DNA of 64,000 nt, taken from NCBI RefSeq assembly GCF_008923185.1, contig NZ_WBMT01000026.1:62001-126000 (forward strand). Reading direction: 5' to 3'. Positions 1 to 7,728 of this stretch are shown here, piece by piece. Each line of letters begins with the position of its first letter. Position 1 is the first letter of the stretch. A model generated the notes under the pieces. The model saw only the letters and a program-made list of their open reading frames with translations. It was not told the origin of the DNA and did not search any database. This DNA comes from Actinomadura rudentiformis. GTDB taxonomy: Bacteria; Actinomycetota; Actinomycetes; Streptosporangiales; Streptosporangiaceae. Position numbers and translations under genes: made by a program.

Positions 1-242
1 GGGTGGAGCGCGGCCGGGTGGCCGGTGGTGGGTGCCTGGGCCTGACGTTCGGGAGGCGCAGGAGTCCCGGCGCTGTCCTTGATGGCCGAAAGGTCGTCGC
101 GGGTCGTGGCAGGCTCGGCGGGTGCTTCGGCGGCCTGGGCGGGCGTGGTGTGGCAGGCGAGCCACAGGATCTCGCTCAGCTCGCGTGCGTCCGCGGGTGA
201 GCCGAGCGAGTCCAGGGCTTGGTGGAGTTCTTCAATCCTCAT
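1..242 (-). CDS. SAV_2336-type protein, N-terminal part (cut by window edge)
   Basis: This frame opens at ATG 242-240 and runs off the left edge, so about 80 residues are visible. The beginning, MRIEELHQALDSLGSPADAR followed by ELSEILWLA, matches what I know as the SAV_2336 N-terminal domain of large actinobacterial proteins; an Ala/Pro-rich stretch follows. The start overlaps the 3' end of the MoxR gene by 11 nt, so it is the last visible gene of the minus-strand cluster and probably translationally coupled. In related loci the protein in this slot is large and may supply the vWA-like partner of the MoxR ATPase. That role is inference, because the C-terminal region lies outside the window. 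Confidence 0.75.
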   Translation of the reverse strand, partial: MRIEELHQALDSLGSPADARELSEILWLACHTTPAQAAEAPAEPATTRDDLSAIKDSAGTPAPPERQAQAPTTGHPAALH

Positions 243-1221
243 CGGGGCCGGCGGACAGGTACGGCGTGATGCGGTCGGCGAGGTCGTGGCGGTCGGCCGC
301 GTCGGAGTAGCGGCACAGGTAGACGGCGTTCAGCAGCTGGTCGGTGGCGAGCGTGCCCTGCTTGGCCCGTTCGAAGAACTGGCCGATGAGGTCGTCGCTC
401 TGGTCCGCCAGGTCGCCCAGGTGCTCGCGGACGATGGCGGCGAGCTCGACCTGGTCGGCGGGCTGGCTCAGCTTGACCGTGATGCACCGGCGCAGGAACG
501 CGGGAGGGAACTCGCGTTCACCGTTGCTGGTCATCACGACGAGGGGGAACGCGCTGCAGCGGACGGTACCGCCGGTCACGGTGACGCGGTCGGCGGCCGA
601 GCCGTCGGCGGTCATCACCTCGGCGGTGGGCTCGGCGCGGCGGGCGAGTTCGGGGATCTCGTACTCGCCCTTCTCGAAAATGGTGAGCAGGTCGTTGGGC
701 AGGTCGATGTCGCTCTTGTCGATCTCGTCGATGAGCAGGACTCGCGGCCGCGCGTAGGGGAGGAGCGCGGTGCCGAGGGGGCCGAGGCGGATGTAGCGGC
801 CGATGTCGTCGGGCGCAGGCTCGCCGCCGTTCACGGCGCCCTCGCGGCCCGCAGCGTACAGGCGGGTGAGGGGGTCGTACTGGTAGAGCCCGTCGCGGAG
901 GGTGACGCGGCTGGTGATCGGCCAGTGCAGGACCGAGCCGAGCCCGAGTTCGTGCGCCACCGCGTACGCGAGGGTGGACTTGCCGGTGCCGGGCGGGCCC
1001 GTGACGAGGAGCGGGCGGCGCAGGTAGAGCGCCGCGTTCACCTGCTGCACGGCGTCGTCCGACGGGCGGTACGTGGTCGCCTGGTGGCGGCCGGCGGGTC
1101 CCGCGGGGGGGATGTTCAGCGTCGGCCCGCCGTCGAACGAACGCCACGGCGGGGGTGGCGGGAGGCGGTCGATGCCGTCGTGCGGCTCGCGGGTCCCGCG
1201 GTACAGCAGCCAGTCGGGCAC
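232..1221 (-). CDS. MoxR-family AAA+ ATPase
   Basis: A 329-aa MoxR-type ATPase. Walker A is GPPGTGKS (about residues 75-82), Walker B is VLLIDEID (161-168), sensor 1 is the TSN in VVMTSNGERE (about 231-233), and Arg residues in FLRRC (about 244) fit the arginine-finger position. MoxR proteins are remodelling ATPases that usually act with a vWA protein. I chose GTG 1221 (VPDWLLYRG), one base after the stop of the upstream protease gene, rather than an in-frame upstream ATG that would overlap that gene by about 70 nt. The tight spacing on both sides marks one operon. In VMAP-type conflict systems this is the NTP-dependent switch (established for the class, inferred here). Confidence 0.9.
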   Translation of the reverse strand: MPDWLLYRGTREPHDGIDRLPPPPPWRSFDGGPTLNIPPAGPAGRHQATTYRPSDDAVQQVNAALYLRRPLLVTGPPGTGKSTLAYAVAHELGLGSVLHWPITSRVTLRDGLYQYDPLTRLYAAGREGAVNGGEPAPDDIGRYIRLGPLGTALLPYARPRVLLIDEIDKSDIDLPNDLLTIFEKGEYEIPELARRAEPTAEVMTADGSAADRVTVTGGTVRCSAFPLVVMTSNGEREFPPAFLRRCITVKLSQPADQVELAAIVREHLGDLADQSDDLIGQFFERAKQGTLATDQLLNAVYLCRYSDAADRHDLADRITPYLSAGPDED

Positions 1222-1222
1222 C

Positions 1223-2929
1223 TCAGACCTCCATCGCGAGGGGTGGATCGGGGAGACGGGACGGGTCGTCCCACAGCAGGGTGAGCTCACGGCCGCAGTG
1301 CGGCTCGTGGGCGGGCGCGACGAGGGCCTGCTTGCGCAGCTCCATCACCCGCGCCGGCAGGTGGTCGGGGTGGCGGCCGGCGAGCGCGTCGGCGAGGTCG
1401 TCGAGCTGGTGCCGGCCGGTGCAGCCGCCGGCGCAGCGGGTACGGGGCCACGCCATGACGGGGATGCCGGTGTTGAGCGCGGCGGTGACCCACGCCTTCG
1501 CCGGACGCGCCCCGTACACAAGGACGCAGACGTCGGTGTTGGCCATCAGCCAGTTCTGGAACGCGCTCTTGGCGCGCGGTCTGCCGCAGTCGACCCGTTC
1601 AGGTTCGCTGCTGCCGCGCTCGCGCAGGACGCGCCAGCGGCGATGGGCCTGGTCGCGGCGGATCGAGTCGGGGCGCAGGCGCTCGACGTCCCGCACGACG
1701 ACCGGATACATGCCCATGGGCAGCTGGTGCTCGCGTTCGACGTACCACTCCTCGAAGGGTTTGCCGAGCCACGACTCCGGCACCGCGAACTCGATCATCC
1801 AGTCGGTCCGGCCCACCATCGCGCCGCGCGCCTTGGCCAGGCCGGTCTCCGCCGCCTGCCGTACGGAGCGTTCCGGGACCCGGACGGTCTCCTGCCGGGC
1901 GCCTTCCGCGCCGTCGATCCAGGTGTGCACGGTCACGTCGTAGGCGTTGTCGTGCGTCACGCGTTCCAAGCGGACGATCACCGAGGCGGTGCCGTCTTCG
2001 CTGGTGCCGTCTTCGGTGGTGCCGGCGCGGAGGGTGGGAAGGTGCGTCCGTGACCAGCCGGCCAGATCCCGGTCGGGCAGGTGGCGCCGGAGCACGGCGA
2101 TCCAGCGGGCCAGCCGGTCAGGGTCGTCCGGCCAGCCCTCGGCCACGCTCCGGACCGAATCCCACACCGACCGGAACCTGGGCCGCCCCGGAATGGGGCC
2201 GGCGGCCTCGGCGACGAGCTCGGCGAGGGGCGCGGCGGTGGCGGCGCCGGTCAGCAGGCGCCGCAGGGAACGCCGCGCGGGGGGCGTCAGCCAGGTCAGG
2301 GGCAGGTGGTCGTCGAGCTCCTCCCAGTAGCGGCGGATGGCGGCGAGCGGCAACATCCGGCCCACCGCGCCGTCCGTGCCGCGCAGGTCGGAGTCGGTGA
2401 TCATCCCGACGACCTCGCGCGTGTACGGGTCGTACACGGCCGCGCCGCTGTAGCCCTCCAGGATCTGGTCGCCGGGCTCTGCCTTGAGCTGCCACCACTC
2501 CTGCCGCTGCATCATCGACGGCCCAGTGGTGACGGTGATGTGCCGCTCGTACGGCTCACGCGGATTGGGAAAGCCGTACGTCCCGAGCACGCGCTGCCCG
2601 CCGCCGTACGGGGTGGTGCCGTGGGGCGCCTGCGGGGCCGGCCGGGTCAGGATGTCGGGGGCGGCGAGCCGGGCGCGGGTGAACGTGACCGGGCTGCTGA
2701 GCTCGAGCACCGCCACGTCGCCTTCGTCGCCCGCCCTCTGCCAGTCGCCGCACGGCACGACCTTGGCCGGCAGGGGGCCGGTCAGCCCGGGGAAGCCGAC
2801 CCAGGTGCCGCTGCGACCGTTCACCGCATGGGCGCACGTCAGCAGCGTGGTGGGGGTGATCAGGAACGCCGACGCGCGGGGCTCTCCGGAGGCCTCGCCC
2901 ACCCAGGCCCGCCACTGCCAGTCGTGCAC
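1223..2929 (-). CDS. Trypsin-like serine protease with VMAP-C domain
   Basis: A 568-aa protein with no signal peptide. The N-terminal ~200 residues are a trypsin fold with a visible triad: His34 in TCAHAV, Asp71 in EGDVAVLEL and Ser161 in EGYSGAAVYD (GYSG in place of the usual GDSG). The C-terminal ~250 residues, with a YPVVVRDVERLR motif, a downstream RRWRVL segment and a Trp/Arg-rich end (PVMAWPRTRC), resemble the VMAP-C domain (vWA-MoxR-associated protein, C-terminal). Start GTG 2929 lies 7 nt from the preceding small gene. The natural reading is an intracellular protease effector or processor controlled by the MoxR component. Substrate unknown. The VMAP-C assignment is by pattern memory. 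Confidence 0.85.
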   Translation of the reverse strand: MHDWQWRAWVGEASGEPRASAFLITPTTLLTCAHAVNGRSGTWVGFPGLTGPLPAKVVPCGDWQRAGDEGDVAVLELSSPVTFTRARLAAPDILTRPAPQAPHGTTPYGGGQRVLGTYGFPNPREPYERHITVTTGPSMMQRQEWWQLKAEPGDQILEGYSGAAVYDPYTREVVGMITDSDLRGTDGAVGRMLPLAAIRRYWEELDDHLPLTWLTPPARRSLRRLLTGAATAAPLAELVAEAAGPIPGRPRFRSVWDSVRSVAEGWPDDPDRLARWIAVLRRHLPDRDLAGWSRTHLPTLRAGTTEDGTSEDGTASVIVRLERVTHDNAYDVTVHTWIDGAEGARQETVRVPERSVRQAAETGLAKARGAMVGRTDWMIEFAVPESWLGKPFEEWYVEREHQLPMGMYPVVVRDVERLRPDSIRRDQAHRRWRVLRERGSSEPERVDCGRPRAKSAFQNWLMANTDVCVLVYGARPAKAWVTAALNTGIPVMAWPRTRCAGGCTGRHQLDDLADALAGRHPDHLPARVMELRKQALVAPAHEPHCGRELTLLWDDPSRLPDPPLAMEV

Positions 2930-2936
2930 GGCGCGG

Positions 2937-3296
2937 TCAGCCTTCCTCCTCGTTCGACGCCTGGCCGGCGCCGTTCGGACCGCCCCAGGTGAGCTTCACC
3001 TTGAGGTGGCCCTCGCCGGCGGTCTTGGCGATGACCGCGCCCGCCGAGGCGTTGAGCTTCACCCCGAACTCCAGCTCGATCATGTCCGGGTTGAGCTTGC
3101 CGTCGCGGATGCTGCGGAGCGCGGACTCGGCGGCGCCGCGCACGTGGTCGAGGGCGGATTCCAGCCGTTCGGCGGCATCGATGATGAACCCGTGGTCGGG
3201 GCGCGACACCGACTGGAATCCCGGCTCCCGGGTGTCGACCTCGACGATCACCGGCCCCTGGTCGGTCTGCCATCGCACGAGCTCGTCCACGCGCAC
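2937..3296 (-). CDS. CU044_2847-family (trypsin-co-occurring, Trypco1) protein
   Basis: A ~119-aa protein whose C-terminal half (MIELEFGVKLNASAGAVIAK, then GEGHLKVKLTW) is the hallmark of the CU044_2847/Trypco1 family, small proteins that sit beside trypsin-like proteases in NTP-dependent conflict loci. It is the first gene of the minus-strand cluster and is followed after 7 nt by the protease gene. Start is GTG 3296 or in-frame GTG 3290; a GGGGAA Shine-Dalgarno-like stretch lies just upstream and the first is slightly favoured. In-frame ATG further upstream (3452) would overlap the divergent YjbR gene. Molecular role unknown; a partner or substrate of the protease is inferred from constant association. 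Confidence 0.8.
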   Translation of the reverse strand: MRVDELVRWQTDQGPVIVEVDTREPGFQSVSRPDHGFIIDAAERLESALDHVRGAAESALRSIRDGKLNPDMIELEFGVKLNASAGAVIAKTAGEGHLKVKLTWGGPNGAGQASNEEEG

Positions 3297-3387
3297 CCCG
3301 TTCCCCGCCGCACCATCGCCCTGTTCTTTTGTCCCGCAATCTACCAAGATCGTCAATTCTGTACGGGGTGGATGGCCATAATGGGGG

Positions 3388-3729
3388 ATGGTCACCGTTG
3401 AGGACGTGCGGCGACTGGCGTTGACCTTGCCCCGCACGTCGGAACACCTCATCAGGGACTGCGTGAAGTTCCGGGTCGGGCAGATCGTCTATGTCGCGTT
3501 CTCGCCGGACGAGACGATCATGGGCTTCGCGTTCCCGAAGGAGGAACGCGCCGCGCTCATCGAGTCCGAGCCCACGAAGTTCCATCTGCCGCGCGTCTCT
3601 GATCAGCGCTTCAACTGGGTGAACGCCTGGACGGCCGAGCTGGACGAGCCCGAGATGCGCGAGCTCGTCATCGACGCCTGGCGCATGGTCGTCCCCAAGA
3701 AGGTCGCCGCCGCCCGCCTCGGCCTGTAG
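3388..3729 (+). CDS. MmcQ/YjbR family DNA-binding-like protein
   Basis: A 113-aa protein of the YjbR (MmcQ) family: the order TVEDVRRLALTLP, a beta-rich centre with KFRVGQIVY and the C-terminal VIDAWRMVVPKKV match the small CyaY-fold family. Its members are annotated as DNA-binding, but a biochemical role is not established. It diverges from the conflict cluster; the shared ~90-nt gap contains a CATAAT box (3377-3382) only 5 nt before the ATG, so transcripts may be leaderless or nearly so. Nothing suggests that it is functionally part of the protease cluster. Confidence 0.85.
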   Translation: MVTVEDVRRLALTLPRTSEHLIRDCVKFRVGQIVYVAFSPDETIMGFAFPKEERAALIESEPTKFHLPRVSDQRFNWVNAWTAELDEPEMRELVIDAWRMVVPKKVAAARLGL

Positions 3730-4021
3730 CCGCGCACTCTCGGTTGGCAAGGGCCGTGACCTGCTGGTTCGCAGGTTCCTTGGTCGGCGTCTGCCTCAGC
3801 TGAAGTTTTTTTGAGAATTCGCTGCTGTGGCGATGAGTTCTCGGTGGAAGCGTGGTCTACCTCTGTGAGAGCACGACAACGAACCGGCGAGGCTCTGCGG
3901 AGGGCTCTCGACGAGCCGGAACCACCGCGATTTTCCTGGAAATCCGACGGCTCGGGCTATGGAACAAAGTATTCCGTTCTGATAGGCTCAGAGTAGAGCC
4001 GAACAAGGAAGAAGGCCCGCG

Positions 4022-4279
4022 ATGTCGACCACGATGAGCGTCTCCGAACTGGCCCAGATCCTCTTCACCACCCCGCTCCAGGCGTCCGCCACCCCCTCTT
4101 CCGGGCAGGTCCGCGCCGCCATCGAGACGCGACTGGCCCAGTGCGGCAACGACTGCGCCACCTGCCTGGCCCGCGTCGCCCAGGAGGCGGGCGACCACCC
4201 CGAGGCCTACGCCGCCCGTATGCGCTGGGCGCTTGACGCGGTCGAGACCGCCTACTTCCGCCTCGCGGTCGCCGCGTGA
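4022..4279 (+). CDS. Small conserved actinobacterial protein of unknown function
   Basis: An 85-aa soluble protein with a clear AGGAAGAAGG-type ribosome binding site just upstream. It has a short CGNDCATC Cys motif in the middle and an alpha-helical C-terminus (AQEAGDHPEAYAARMRWALD). I recall similar short proteins in other actinomycetes but no function. It is followed 51 nt later by a 42-aa ORF and a strong terminator, so the two probably form a small transcription unit. The ~290 nt upstream (3730-4021) hold no convincing gene. Confidence 0.6.
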   Translation: MSTTMSVSELAQILFTTPLQASATPSSGQVRAAIETRLAQCGNDCATCLARVAQEAGDHPEAYAARMRWALDAVETAYFRLAVAA

Positions 4280-4330
4280 CCATCGGCCCCGCACGTGTCA
4301 ACGGCCCGGCACCGGTTAAGGAGAAACACC

Positions 4331-4459
4331 ATGAACTCGCACCTCAAGGAAGAGATCGTCCCCCGTTCGCTCAAGCAGCTGCTGGCCGCAGCCGATCCTG
4401 GAATCCCCGAACGCCGCCGACGGCCCCGCAACGTCATGACCCTGCGCCGCGTCACGTGA
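4331..4459 (+). CDS. 42-aa small basic protein (candidate)
   Basis: A short frame starts at ATG 4331 after AAGGAGAAACACC, one of the better Shine-Dalgarno sequences in the region. It reads MNSHLKEEIVPRSLKQLLAA and ends with an Arg-rich tail (PERRRRPRNVMTLRRVT). The stop at 4457-4459 is followed 26 nt later by a perfect 12-bp hairpin terminator. Acidic N-terminus, helical middle and basic C-terminus could suit a small regulatory or membrane- or nucleic-acid-binding peptide, but I do not recognise it. The support is ribosome binding site, spacing and terminator only. Confidence 0.45.
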   Translation: MNSHLKEEIVPRSLKQLLAAADPGIPERRRRPRNVMTLRRVT

Positions 4460-4485
4460 CAGACTCCGCACCCCGACCTCCACCT

Positions 4486-4526
4486 GAGGCCGTACCGAAG
4501 AAGATCGGTACGGCCTCCTTTGCTTT
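4486..4526 (+). terminator. Intrinsic terminator, 12-bp stem
   Basis: A perfect 12-bp inverted repeat (4486-4497 with 4506-4517) around an 8-nt loop AAGAAGAT, followed by CTTTGCTTT. It ends the unit holding the 85-aa and 42-aa genes. Confidence 0.8.
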
Positions 4527-4604
4527 CCAGGCTCAGGCAATGGATAACTAGATCAGCGCTCGGACCGTGCAGACAGAATCGGCGTGCAGACAGAAGGGGT
4601 CGCC

Positions 4605-5195
4605 TTGTCCGCTCCGTACGACCCGTACAGCAGGCCGCCGCAACAACCGCACACGTCCCAGTCAGGCGGCACCAACGGAATGGCGCTCACGTCCCTGGTG
4701 CTCGGTGTGCTGTGGCTGTGCTGGCTCGGCAGCATCGGCGCCATCATCACCGGAATCGTCGCCCTCTCCCAGACCAGGCGCACGGGGCAGCCGGGCCGTG
4801 GCCTCGCCGTCGCCGGCATCGTCCTGGGCGCCATCGGCGTGCTGACCGGCATCGCCGTAGGGGTGATCGTCGGGTTGGCGGGCTACGAGGTCCAGAAGAA
4901 GAAGTCGGTGAGCGTCGTGCTGGAGGGCACCGCCACCGGCGGCGCCAAGGAGGCGAGCATCGCTCACTCGACCGGCTCGATCGACAAGATGGAGGCCGCC
5001 GTCGTGGCGGTGCCGTGGCAGAAGCGGTTCACCAAGGAGCTCAGCGGACTCGACGTCGTCGTCATGAACGTCACCAACATCGGCAGCACCGGATCGGTCA
5101 CCTGCCGGATCACGGTCGACGGCAAGGTCGTCAGCACCGACACCGCCACCGGCTCGGGGAGCGCCAGCTGCACCTACGACCGCCTGGCCGGCTGA
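4605..5195 (+). CDS. DUF4190 membrane protein
   Basis: A 196-aa membrane protein starting at TTG 4605, chosen because AGAAGGGG sits 5 nt upstream and gives the typical MSAPYDPYSRPPQQ opening. A proline-rich cytoplasmic head is followed by two hydrophobic segments split by a basic RRTGQPGRG loop, the DUF4190 hairpin, then an extracytoplasmic domain with Cys residues near the end (GSVTCRITVDG, SASCTYDRLAG) resembling MmpS-like beta domains. It is monocistronic as far as can be seen and converges with the following minus-strand gene. Role unknown; a cell-envelope anchored protein is likely. Confidence 0.8.
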   Translation: MSAPYDPYSRPPQQPHTSQSGGTNGMALTSLVLGVLWLCWLGSIGAIITGIVALSQTRRTGQPGRGLAVAGIVLGAIGVLTGIAVGVIVGLAGYEVQKKKSVSVVLEGTATGGAKEASIAHSTGSIDKMEAAVVAVPWQKRFTKELSGLDVVVMNVTNIGSTGSVTCRITVDGKVVSTDTATGSGSASCTYDRLAG

Positions 5196-5211
5196 CCGTC
5201 AACGCCCTCGC

Positions 5212-5640
5212 TCAGGGGAGCAGCCGCGGAAAACCTCGGGTGCAGCGCACGGCCGCCCTGACCGCGGTGCCGTCCTCTCGCCCGAAGACGACCGACGCCT
5301 CCGGGGCGGGGCCGTCCTGCACGAGATAACCGCGGTAACCGATGGCCGGGCTCCAGTCGGTGAGGACGGCCTGGTCCCGGCCGGCGCACAACGCGAGGAG
5401 CCGCCCACCCGGGCTCGTGAACACCCGAGGCTCGCCCGTGCCCGCGACGGAGCTCTCGGGGCGGGGCGTGAGCGCCGGCTCCGTGGCGAGGCGCTGCCGG
5501 ATCTCCTCCCCGGACATCGGCTGGACGACGCTGCCCGTCAGCACCCATACGGTGATCTGCACGGCGGCCAGTCCCACCGCGACCATGAGCACGGCGATGG
5601 CGAGCCAGATGCCGACCAGGGTGGCGGTACGTGCGGTCAC
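5212..5640 (-). CDS. Single-pass membrane protein of unknown function
   Basis: A 142-aa protein starting at GTG 5640 with one N-terminal membrane segment (LVGIWLAIAVLMVAVGLAAV) and a ~105-residue outer domain containing two Cys residues (LALCAGRDQ and AVRCTRGF) that could form a disulfide. It is divergent from the sensor-kinase gene (80 nt apart) and convergent with the DUF4190 gene. It may be co-regulated with the kinase but belongs to no family I can name. Confidence 0.6.
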   Translation of the reverse strand: MTARTATLVGIWLAIAVLMVAVGLAAVQITVWVLTGSVVQPMSGEEIRQRLATEPALTPRPESSVAGTGEPRVFTSPGGRLLALCAGRDQAVLTDWSPAIGYRGYLVQDGPAPEASVVFGREDGTAVRAAVRCTRGFPRLLP

Positions 5641-5720
5641 GCGAGCCAGGGTGGCATCCCGGCGGTCAGGCCCAGGTCAAGCCACGGCGATGAAAGTGCA
5701 GGTCAGTTAGGGTAGCGGCC

Positions 5721-7001
5721 GTGACGCTCACGACCATCCGGCGGCAGTTGACGTTCCTGGTCGTCGCGATCATCCTGCTGATCCTCATCGCGTTCTTCCT
5801 GCCGCTGGTGGCGACGGTGCGTTCGATCTCCGCCGACGACAGGATCACGCAGGCGGCGGTCGAGGCCGAGTCCATCGTGCCGCTCCTCATGCGCGAGGAT
5901 CCCGAGACGGTCGCGCTCTCCCTCCAGAGCCTCGCCGCGGGGGACTCTGACACCTTCTCCGTCTTCCTGCCGAGCGGCCGGGTGCTCGGCGATCCCGCCG
6001 CACGGACCGACGCGGTACGGCTCGCCGAACGCGGCCACAGCCTGGTCGCCGAGGTGCCGGGCGGTCGCGAGGTGCTGCTGTCGGTCGTCGGCCGGCAGGA
6101 CGGGCCGATCGTCGTCCGCGCGTTCGTGAGCGACGCCGTCATGTACGAGGGCGTGACCGAGGCGCTGGCCACGCTCGCGCTGCTGGGCCTGCTCCTCCTG
6201 CTGATCGGTGTACTCGTCACGTTCCTCCTCGCCACTCGCCTCACCCGGCCGCTGCGGGAGCTGGCGGACGTGTCCCGCCGCCTCGGCCGCGGCGACCTGG
6301 CCGCGCGGGCCCGCGGCGGAGGCGCGGCCGAGCTCGTCGAGGTGGCCGCCGCGCTCAACTACCTGGCGCGCCGGATCTCCGAACTGGTCAAGGGCGAACG
6401 CGAACGCATCGCCGACCTCTCGCACCGGCTCCGCACGCCCCTCACCGCCCTGCGCCTCGAAGCCGACATGCTCGGAGACCCGGCGGAACGCGCCAAGGTG
6501 AACCGCACCATCGACCAGGTCGAGAGCACCGTCACCGACGCCATCAAGACCGTCCGCGGCGGCGACTCCGGACCCGGGGCCTGCGACGCCGCGACAGTGA
6601 TCGCCGAGCGCATGGAGTTCTGGACCGTTCTCGCCACCGAACAGGGCCGCTCGATCGGAGGCGACATCTCCAACGGCCCCCTCCTGGTCGCCGCGTCCAG
6701 CGCCGAACTCTCCGACGCGTTCGACGTCCTGATCTCCAACATCTTCAGCCACACGCCCGACGGCACGGACTTCTCGGTCACGCTGACCCCGCGACCCAAT
6801 GGCGGCGCGGTGCTGGAGGTTGCCGACGACGGCCCCGGCTTCGCCGACACCCGCGTCCGGCGCGGCCGCAGCGGCGGCGGCTCATCCGGGCTCGGCCTCG
6901 ACATCGTCCGCCGGGTCACCGAAGTCTCCGGCGGCCGCCTCATCCTGGACGCCGCCCCATCCGGAGGCGCCCTCGTCCGCGCCGAACTAGGCCCGCCCTA
7001 A
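5721..7001 (+). CDS. Sensor histidine kinase (orphan)
   Basis: A 426-aa two-component kinase. TM1 is about residues 11-32, an extracytoplasmic sensor of ~115 residues follows, TM2 is 148-172, then a HAMP region. The H-box DLSHRLRTPLTAL carries the phospho-acceptor His235, the N-box contains Asn340 (ISNIFSHTPDG), and the ATP lid motifs are DDGPGF (369-374) and GSSGLGL (387-393). All catalytic motifs look intact. No response-regulator gene lies beside it, unlike most kinases of this type, so its partner must be encoded elsewhere. Its stop overlaps the convergent reductase gene by 4 nt. Confidence 0.92.
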   Translation: MTLTTIRRQLTFLVVAIILLILIAFFLPLVATVRSISADDRITQAAVEAESIVPLLMREDPETVALSLQSLAAGDSDTFSVFLPSGRVLGDPAARTDAVRLAERGHSLVAEVPGGREVLLSVVGRQDGPIVVRAFVSDAVMYEGVTEALATLALLGLLLLLIGVLVTFLLATRLTRPLRELADVSRRLGRGDLAARARGGGAAELVEVAAALNYLARRISELVKGERERIADLSHRLRTPLTALRLEADMLGDPAERAKVNRTIDQVESTVTDAIKTVRGGDSGPGACDAATVIAERMEFWTVLATEQGRSIGGDISNGPLLVAASSAELSDAFDVLISNIFSHTPDGTDFSVTLTPRPNGGAVLEVADDGPGFADTRVRRGRSGGGSSGLGLDIVRRVTEVSGGRLILDAAPSGGALVRAELGPP

Positions 7002-7624
7002 TACGACACGTACGGGGCCTCACGAACATACGCGTCATCCTGCAACTGCTTGAGCAGGAAGTCGGCCGCGTCAGCCCTGGAGAGCTTCCCCTTGATGATC
7101 GTGGTCACCCCGGTCCCGTGCTTGTAGGCCCCGGTGCGTTCCCCCTTGGTCAACGCACCCGGCCGTACGAGCGTCCAGTCCAGCCCGCTCTGCCGCACGT
7201 ACTCCTCCTGCCGCGCGGTGTCCGCGAACGCCGACCGCAGAATCAGCGGCACCAGCACATACTTGTACTGGAACGGAAGCATCTCAGCGCTGTCGCCCAT
7301 GCCGATGGTCGACTGAACCACGAGCCGCCGTACCCCGGCCTTCTCCATGGCGCCGATGATGTTCCGCGTGCCCTCGGACCGCGCCGTCCCCGTCTTCCAC
7401 GCCGACGCCCCCAACACGCACACGACGGCGTCCTGCCCCTCCACGGCCCGTTCGACCGACTCATAGTCCATGACATCGCCCTGCGCGACCTTGAGCCGCT
7501 CATGCTCCACGCCCAGTTTTGCCGGATCACGCACGAACGCGGTGACCTCATGCCCCCGTTCCAGAGCCTGCTCGACAACGTGCCGCCCCGTACCGCCCGT
7601 CGCCCCGAAAACCAGAATCTTCAT
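6998..7624 (-). CDS. NAD(P)-binding SDR-like (NmrA-type) oxidoreductase
   Basis: A 208-aa atypical short-chain dehydrogenase. The Rossmann motif GATGGTGRHV lies at the N-terminus directly after the first strand (MKILVFGATG), and the RDPAKL segment and QGDVMDYESV follow as in NmrA/HSCARG-like NAD(P)H binders. The start at ATG 7624 was chosen because the family begins with MKILVFG; in-frame residues upstream have no family match. Likely an NADPH-dependent reductase or redox sensor. Standalone gene with no obvious operon partner. Confidence 0.85.
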   Translation of the reverse strand: MKILVFGATGGTGRHVVEQALERGHEVTAFVRDPAKLGVEHERLKVAQGDVMDYESVERAVEGQDAVVCVLGASAWKTGTARSEGTRNIIGAMEKAGVRRLVVQSTIGMGDSAEMLPFQYKYVLVPLILRSAFADTARQEEYVRQSGLDWTLVRPGALTKGERTGAYKHGTGVTTIIKGKLSRADAADFLLKQLQDDAYVREAPYVSY

Positions 7625-7728
7625 CGTGCCCGCTCCTCTGCTGAGCCGATCGATGAAGCGGCATGCCTCCACCTAAAGGCGACGCTCCCCCCGCCCACCA
7701 CCCCCGTCAACCCCCAAGCCGAAGCGCC

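Noticed and set aside
79..1284. Long open frame antisense to the MoxR gene, plus similar long antisense frames at 13821-15173, 27074-28672, 38739-40202 and 42690-44303.
   Set aside because: They lie opposite or out of frame with well-supported genes, have Arg/Ala/Gly-heavy composition expected of GC-rich shadows, and no family character.
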